From the NCBI GenBank assembly GCA_034437215.1, contig DAOTVC010000176.1, positions 1-34,585 on the forward strand: a stretch of DNA of 34,585 bases. Reading direction: 5' to 3'. Made by a program: the position numbers and the translations under genes. The notes under the pieces were generated by a model. The model had not been told where the DNA came from, ran no database searches, and was given only the letters and a program-made list of their open reading frames with translations. The DNA is from DAOTVC01 sp034437215 (GTDB lineage: Bacteria > Chloroflexota > Anaerolineae > B4-G1 > SLSP01). Positions 30,036 through 34,585 of the stretch are shown here, in pieces. Each line of letters opens with the position of its first letter. Positions within the stretch are counted from its first letter, which is position 1.

Positions 30036-31454
30036 CTAGCCCCGCCTGGAGGAGCGCCGTCCCCGGGAGGGAGGTGGGGGCGCACTTCCCCCCAGATAAG
30101 GAGGAGCGGTGATGGCGAAGATGGTGCAGCGGGTGGTGTCGAGGAGACGAATTCGCAGTTTGGCGTCGAGGTCCTCGAGCGTCTTAGCGGTGGTCACGAC
30201 AGTGGGGAGGCGGGAGACGTAACGGTAGTTGAAGAGCTGGTAGAGCTTCTCCTGGGCCCACGGGGTCGCGCTCTCCGTGCCGAGGTCATCGAGCACCAGG
30301 AAGGGCGTGCGCCGCACCTCCTCGAAGCGCTTGTCGTAGGAGACGGGACTCTGAGGGTTGAAGGTCGCCCGCAGGTGGTCCAGGAGATCGGGCACGACGA
30401 TAAAGAGAGCCGGATGACCTAACCGGGTCCGCTCGTTAGCAATCGCCGCCGCCAGGTGGGTCTTCCCCACCCCGTAGGGGCCCGTCAGCAGCAGCCAACC
30501 CTGGGGATGAGCGGCATAGCCTCGGGCCATCTCCGCCGCCCGCCGCAGGGTATCGATCTGCTCCCGCTCCAGCTCTCGCTGCCGTAGGTCGAAGCTCTCG
30601 AAGGTCATCTCCGCGTAGAGAGGTAAGGTGTTGAGGTCAGAGTGGGTGGGCTCCACCCCCGCCTGCCGGTAGTCGGGCGCCAGGATGGTGAGGATCTGGA
30701 CCAGCTCCATGTCCGCCAGGCGGGAACGCAGCCGCGGATCGAGATCCTCCAGCTCCTGGTTGGTGGTGATGACCGTCGGTTTCTGCGCCATGTAGCGGTA
30801 GTTGAGGAGCTGAAAGAGCTTCTCCAACGCCCAGGGCGTTCCGTGCTCCGTCCCCAGATCGTCGAGGATGAGGAGGGCCGCCGAACGGACCTCCTCGAAG
30901 CGCTCGTCGTAGGTCTGACCGGAGAGAGGGGCAAAGGCACCCCGGAGGTGGTCCAGCAGATCGGGGACGGTGACAAAGAGCACCGGAAGCCCCTGCTCCA
31001 CGGCGGTGTTGGCGATGGCGGCTGCAAGGTGGGTCTTGCCGCTGCCGTAACCGCCCCGCAACACCAGCCAGCCCTCGGGGTTGCCGGCGAAGGCGCGCGC
31101 CCGCTCGTAAGCGCGCCGCAGGTTGGTCTGCCGGTCGGGGGAGAGCCCCTGGCCTTCGGGATGGAAGCTCTCGAAGGTGAAGCGCTCCAGCGTCTCCAGA
31201 TTGCTCATCTGGCGCAGGGCCTCGGCCCGGCGCGCCCGCAGTTCCGCCGCCCGACAGGTGCAGGGAAAGAGCTGGCCGAATTCGGGATGACCTACCGGGA
31301 GATCACGGCTGACGTACCCCAGGCCCCCACAGATGGGGCAGTGGGGATCCCCCACCATACCGTCGTCGTCATCCTCAGTGTTGAATGAAGTCGGCGTACT
31401 TCCCCTCGATATAGCGGCGCCCATCTTCTTCGCCAGCTCGTCGATCGATTTCAT
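30036..31454 (-). CDS. DnaC/DnaI-type helicase loader with two AAA+ domains
   Basis: 472 residues, about twice the usual DnaC/IstB length. An N-terminal zinc-binding motif (C39, C42, C65, C67: CPICGG...CTC) is followed by AAA+ module 1, with FTFESF at 92-97, Walker A GGYGSGKT (134-141), Walker B LLILDDLG (194-201) and RLRSRLAD. Module 2 has FESFDL near 285, Walker A GPYGVGKT (325-332), Walker B LVLDDLG (386-392) and KLRIRLLD. The modules are clearly duplicates, and both keep ATPase motifs. Loaders of this type place the replicative helicase on DNA; dnaB and a dnaD-like gene are adjacent, which supports that role. The proline- and arginine-rich C-terminus looks disordered. The ATG at 31454 gives an 80-base overlap with the dnaD-like gene. 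Confidence 0.85.
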   Translation of the reverse strand: MKSIDELAKKMGAAISRGSTPTSFNTEDDDDGMVGDPHCPICGGLGYVSRDLPVGHPEFGQLFPCTCRAAELRARRAEALRQMSNLETLERFTFESFHPEGQGLSPDRQTNLRRAYERARAFAGNPEGWLVLRGGYGSGKTHLAAAIANTAVEQGLPVLFVTVPDLLDHLRGAFAPLSGQTYDERFEEVRSAALLILDDLGTEHGTPWALEKLFQLLNYRYMAQKPTVITTNQELEDLDPRLRSRLADMELVQILTILAPDYRQAGVEPTHSDLNTLPLYAEMTFESFDLRQRELEREQIDTLRRAAEMARGYAAHPQGWLLLTGPYGVGKTHLAAAIANERTRLGHPALFIVVPDLLDHLRATFNPQSPVSYDKRFEEVRRTPFLVLDDLGTESATPWAQEKLYQLFNYRYVSRLPTVVTTAKTLEDLDAKLRIRLLDTTRCTIFAITAPPYLGGSAPPPPSRGRRSSRRG

Positions 31455-32079
31455 CTCTCCCCTCGGTCTGCCACCGCTCCAGGATGGCTCGTATGTACTT
31501 CCAACTCCGCTTGTTCAACCGCACTGCCTCCCGGAAGGCCTCCTCGATCCACTCGGCGGAAAAGGTCTCCTCGGCCTCCCGCAGATCCTCGCTCAGCAGG
31601 GCCGTCAGCGGGCCGACGTTCTGCTCATAGAGAGTGTAGATGTTCGGACGCTCGCTGATCTCCACCTGGGCGGGATCGAGCCCGCGCTCCAGCGCGGCGA
31701 CCGCCATGCGCCCCCGCGGCCCGTTGGCGAAGTAGCGCCACTCCTCGCTGCCGTCGGCGCGTTCCCGGGCGAGCTCGAGAAGCGTCCCGCGCGCCACGGC
31801 CCGCGCCAACGCCAGGTCGAGCTGCACCTCCCCCTCATCCCCCAGGGCCTGCCGGAGGACCGCGTCGCTCAGCAGCTCCTCCCGGGTCACCCAGGGGGCC
31901 ACCCGTGCCTGCCGGCGGGCCAGACGCCAGAGCACCACCAGGGTCACCTGCAGCTCCTGCAGATCGTCGATGTGGGGCACCAGCTCGGTAAAGACCAGCT
32001 CGGGCAGGCGCACCACCGGCACCTTCCCCTCCGGAAAACCGGAGAAGCGCCAGAGCAGATCCCCCTCCCCCTGGGTCAT
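31375..32079 (-). CDS. DnaD-like replication initiation/primosome protein
   Basis: 234 residues. The N-terminal half (about 20-130) looks like a winged-helix region. The DnaD domain (about 147-205) contains IYTLYEQNVGPLTALLSEDL and WIEEAFREAVRLNKRSWKYIRAILERW, matching the signature of DnaD/DnaB_2 proteins of Firmicutes and phages. The tail RRYIEGKYADFIQH ends within the start of the loader gene. DnaD proteins remodel DNA and recruit the helicase with its loader. The ATG overlaps the dnaB stop by ATGA and follows GGGAGG, so it is coupled to dnaB. Confidence 0.85.
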   Translation of the reverse strand: MTQGEGDLLWRFSGFPEGKVPVVRLPELVFTELVPHIDDLQELQVTLVVLWRLARRQARVAPWVTREELLSDAVLRQALGDEGEVQLDLALARAVARGTLLELARERADGSEEWRYFANGPRGRMAVAALERGLDPAQVEISERPNIYTLYEQNVGPLTALLSEDLREAEETFSAEWIEEAFREAVRLNKRSWKYIRAILERWQTEGRDEIDRRAGEEDGRRYIEGKYADFIQH

Positions 32080-33434
32080 CCCACACCTCCCACGTACTCC
32101 TGGGGCACCGCCGTCCGGGCCGTGGCGTCCATAAACTGGGTGAGCTTGGCGTTGAAGAAGAGCTGCACGTTGCCCGTCGGCCCACTGCGGTGCTTGGCGA
32201 TGATGAGGTCGGCGATGTGCTGCCGCTCCGTCTCGGGATGGTAGAGCTCCTCCCGGTAGATGAAGATCACGACGTCGGCGTCCTGCTCGATGGAGCCGCT
32301 CTCGCGCAGGTCCGAGAGCACGGGCACCTTCTCCGCCCGCTGCTCCACGGCCCGGGAGAGCTGGGAGGCGGTCATCACGGGAATGTCCACCTCGCGGGCC
32401 AGCGCCTTGAGGGTGCGGGAGAGGTAGGAGACCTCCTGCACCCGGTTCTCCACCCGGTTGCCGCTCGTCATCAGCTGCAGATAGTCGACGAAGATGATGT
32501 CCAGCCCGTGCTCGGAGTGGAGACGCCGGCACTTCGTGCGCAGCTGGATGGGGGTCAGGGCCGGGGTGTCGTCGATGTAGATGGGGAGGTCGGCGAGATG
32601 GCCCACGGCCTCCTCGAAGCGGTCGATCTCCTCCTCCTGCAGCTGTCCCAACCGCAGACGCTGCGCATCGATGTGGCTCAGTCCGGAGATCATCCGCTGG
32701 ACCAGCTGCTCGGCCGACATCTCCAGGCTGAAGACCGCCGTCGTCTTCCGTCGTTCGGCAGCCTTGACCGCCAGGGAGAGCATCAGCGAGGTCTTGCCCA
32801 CACCGGGCCGGGCCGCGAGGATGAGCAGGTCGGAGCGCTGGAAGCCGCCCAGAATCTTGTCCAGGTCGCGAAAGCCGCTGGGCACCCCCATGATCTCGCC
32901 CTGGTGGGCGTAGAGGTTGTAGACGTGCTCGCGATAGGGACCCAGGACCTCGTGGATGGGGCGCAGGTCCCGGTGAACCCGCTGCTGGGAGACGGCAAAG
33001 AGCGTCCGCTCCGACTTGTCCACCACGTCCTCGATGTGGATCTCCTCGTCGTGGGCATAGCGGGCGATCTCGCTGGCGGCGTCGAGAAGGCGCCGGCGGA
33101 CGCAGGTCTGCTCCACCATGCGGGCGTAGCTCTCGATGTTGATGGCGGAGGGCACGATGTTGGCGAGGCGCGCCACGTACGCGGCGCCCCCCAGGGCCTC
33201 GAGCTGATCACGACGCTCCAGCTCCGTCGTCAGCGTGAGGAAGTCGATGGGCTCCCGGCGCTCGTGCAGGGAGACGATGGCCTCGTAGAGCCAGCGGTGC
33301 TTCTGCAGGTAGAAGTGCTCGGCCCGCAGAAAGGAGAGGACCCGAAAGATGCCCTCCGGGTCGATGAGAATCGCCCCCAGGACGGCCTCCTCGGCCTCGA
33401 TATTGTGTGGAACGGTTTTCTCAGGAACGGTCAT
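32076..33434 (-). CDS. dnaB: Replicative DNA helicase DnaB
   Basis: 452 residues. The N-terminal domain (about 8-110, PHNIEAEEAVLGAILID) binds primase. After a linker, the RecA-like motor has ARPGVGKTS (208-216, Walker A), FSLEMSAEQLVQRM, IIFVDYLQLM (Walker B) and SDLRESGSIEQDADVV. It is the hexameric helicase of the replication fork. The chosen ATG at 33434 starts seven bases after a -10-like TATAAC, which suggests a leaderless transcript, as no ribosome-binding site is seen; a TTG five codons upstream is the alternative start. It leads the dnaB/dnaD/loader operon. Confidence 0.96.
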   Translation of the reverse strand: MTVPEKTVPHNIEAEEAVLGAILIDPEGIFRVLSFLRAEHFYLQKHRWLYEAIVSLHERREPIDFLTLTTELERRDQLEALGGAAYVARLANIVPSAINIESYARMVEQTCVRRRLLDAASEIARYAHDEEIHIEDVVDKSERTLFAVSQQRVHRDLRPIHEVLGPYREHVYNLYAHQGEIMGVPSGFRDLDKILGGFQRSDLLILAARPGVGKTSLMLSLAVKAAERRKTTAVFSLEMSAEQLVQRMISGLSHIDAQRLRLGQLQEEEIDRFEEAVGHLADLPIYIDDTPALTPIQLRTKCRRLHSEHGLDIIFVDYLQLMTSGNRVENRVQEVSYLSRTLKALAREVDIPVMTASQLSRAVEQRAEKVPVLSDLRESGSIEQDADVVIFIYREELYHPETERQHIADLIIAKHRSGPTGNVQLFFNAKLTQFMDATARTAVPQEYVGGVG

Positions 33435-33440
33435 AAGAAG

Positions 33441-33446
33441 GTTATA
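33441..33446 (-). promoter_or_regulatory. -10 element for a possible leaderless dnaB transcript
   Basis: TATAAC on the minus strand ends six bases before the ATG of dnaB, so transcription would start at or next to the A of ATG. A weak -35, CCGTCA, lies 17 bases upstream of it. Confidence 0.4.
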
Positions 33447-33564
33447 CAACTCCCAGGATCGCGTGACGGCAGGCAGAGAGGAGGACGCTCGGGGGCATGG
33501 CCCCTAACATCCTGCGCGGGCGGTGGATGGTAATCTGTGCCCTGTGCCTGACCGGAACGGCGTC

Positions 33565-34053
33565 TCAGTCTGTAGCGATATCGTCCAGATCCAGACGATT
33601 GAGGAAGTCCCGGAAGACGTCCAGCCCCTCGGCCTCTTCGGAGAGCAGGCTCTCCTCGGGCACCACCCCGGCCTCCTCCAGCACCTGGTCCGCCACGTAG
33701 ATGGGCACCCCCACCCGCACGGCGACAGCCATGGCGTCGCTCGTCCGGCAGTCCACCTCGATCTCCTCCCCTCCCACATTAAGGACCAGACGACCGTAGA
33801 AGGTGTCGTTGGTAAGGGCGCTCACGAGGACGTACTGCAACTCTGCATCCAGCGTATCGAGCAGATTGACGATGAGGTCGTGGGTCATGGGGCGGGGAGG
33901 CTGTACCCCCTGCAGCTGCATGGAGATGGCCTCCGTCTCGCAGGCGCCGATCCAGATGGGCAGGTAGCGCTCGGCCCCTCGCTCCTTCAGGACGACGATG
34001 CGGTGTGGTGAAACCAGACTCACCTGGATGGTCTCGATGGTTACCTCAATCAT
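33565..34053 (-). CDS. Bifunctional nuclease family protein (BFN, DUF151)
   Basis: 162 residues. The BFN domain is seen in full: VVLKERGAERYLPIWIGACETEAI, PRPMTHDLIVNLLDTL, TFYGRLVLNVGG and DCRTSDAMAVAVRVGVPIYV. Plant relatives have DNase and RNase activity, and many bacteria have one copy. The acidic C-terminal tail is common. TAGGAG precedes the ATG. It lies upstream of dnaB, separated by a gap of 130 bases holding a small hairpin (GGGGC/GCCCC, 33492-33504). Confidence 0.93.
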   Translation of the reverse strand: MIEVTIETIQVSLVSPHRIVVLKERGAERYLPIWIGACETEAISMQLQGVQPPRPMTHDLIVNLLDTLDAELQYVLVSALTNDTFYGRLVLNVGGEEIEVDCRTSDAMAVAVRVGVPIYVADQVLEEAGVVPEESLLSEEAEGLDVFRDFLNRLDLDDIATD

Positions 34054-34094
34054 AGTAACTCCTACCCACTATTCTCTATGCCAGCCGTACCCCG

Positions 34095-34100
34095 ATTATA
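34095..34100 (-). promoter_or_regulatory. -10 element of the bifunctional nuclease gene
   Basis: A perfect TATAAT on the minus strand, 42 bases before the start codon. No strong -35 is seen at 16 to 18 bases. Confidence 0.5.
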
Positions 34101-34143
34101 AGCCAAATGCCGGAAGTTGAAAGTGTGCTCCACAGCCGCCGCC

Positions 34144-34585
34144 CTAAGGGGCCCCTGCCTCTCCGACCAACCGGGCTTCTCCCGCGCGCCACTCGTAGAG
34201 GTAAAGCGGGGCCTCGACCCAGAAGACCCCGGCCCCCCATGCCACCCTGCCCAACGCCCCCTCCCGCTCCACGACGGACAGCCCCTGCGCAACGGTGGAG
34301 CGCGTCACCCCCTCCTCCGCCGCGACCGTCACGGCTCCGGCCAGCAGATAGACGGCCTCGTAGGTGGGCAGCGCATAGGGACCGGGCTCGGGCACGTGCG
34401 GCCCCACGTCCCGGTAGGCCGCTATCCAGCCCTCCATGGCCGGCAGATCCCCCGGGAAGGGATAGGGGGTGACGAAGCGCGCGCCCTCCCCCGCCGCGGC
34501 GCTGATCTCCACGAAGGTGGAGGAGGCGAGTTCCGGCCCGCCCACCAGCCGGCCCGCCCACCCCTCTGCCCGCCTGCGGGCCAGC
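34144..34585 (-). CDS. ABC-type substrate-binding protein, C-terminal part (cut by window edge)
   Basis: The frame is open to the right edge (first full codon at 34584), so only about 147 C-terminal residues are seen, ending at TAG 34144. The pattern VGGPELASSTFVEIS, GARFVTPYPFPGDLPAMEGWIAAYRD, then PTYEAVYLLAGAV matches the second lobe of Leu/Ile/Val-type periplasmic binding proteins (Peripla_BP_6). The ligand cannot be inferred. A GTG at 34545 is internal, not the start. The rest of the gene and any permease genes lie outside the window. Confidence 0.7.
   Translation of the reverse strand, partial: LARRRAEGWAGRLVGGPELASSTFVEISAAAGEGARFVTPYPFPGDLPAMEGWIAAYRDVGPHVPEPGPYALPTYEAVYLLAGAVTVAAEEGVTRSTVAQGLSVVEREGALGRVAWGAGVFWVEAPLYLYEWRAGEARLVGEAGAP

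Noticed and set aside
32190..33533. Long open frame on the plus strand opposite dnaB
   Set aside because: High-GC genes often leave the opposite strand open. The minus frame is a complete DnaB with all motifs, and the plus frame has no recognisable domain.

Overview
The window is GC-rich, gene-dense bacterial DNA. Many same-strand genes are joined by ATGA or TGATG overlaps. Gene content suggests a Chloroflexota bacterium (Anaerolineae or a related class). The pointers are a Firmicute-type DnaB/DnaD/DnaC-like replication set, a class II diterpene-cyclase-like protein, multi-GAF histidine kinases, and a MoxR/DUF58/DUF4129/DUF4350 cluster with SpoIIM and RDD proteins but no outer-membrane genes. 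This placement is inference from gene families; no rRNA is present.

Layout. 1-608: end of a MinD-type ATPase, then a short transposable element with a 9-bp target duplication (626-763). 846-8163: a membrane and chaperone-like cluster, with RDD and SpoIIM divergent from overlapping promoters, then DUF58, MoxR, DUF4350, DUF4129 and a multi-pass membrane protein as one tightly overlapping minus-strand operon. 8356-12137: an orphan secretion-ATPase-like P-loop protein, a lipoprotein with two cyclophilin domains, and a diterpene-cyclase-like protein with an altered DxDD motif. 12520-15708: NIF3-like protein, then 6-phosphogluconolactonase and glucose-6-phosphate dehydrogenase (oxidative pentose phosphate pathway). 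15992-20725: a membrane-anchored M1 peptidase convergent with a 1048-residue permease-USP-USP-DUF389 fusion. 20826-21400: a possible structured RNA, tRNA-Lys(CTT) and divergent promoters. 21405-27822: a five-GAF histidine kinase followed by a lipoprotein, a membrane protein, a small protein that resembles the N-domain of the next gene, and that gene, a trypsin-like protease. 27846-28652: ZIP metal transporter. 28859-34053: recA, a tandem-AAA+ DnaC-like loader, a DnaD-like protein, the DnaB helicase and a bifunctional-nuclease-family protein. 34144-end: C-terminal part of an ABC-type substrate-binding protein.

Three related palindromic repeats (626-763, 9161-9250, 13387-13502) share a core built on GTGAAACGT; the first is a clear MITE-like insertion.

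The strongest candidates for something new are the kinase-lipoprotein-N-domain-protease locus, the permease/USP/DUF389 fusion, the duplicated helicase loader with its dual-coded overlap with the dnaD-like gene, and the diterpene-cyclase homologue with an NGDI motif.
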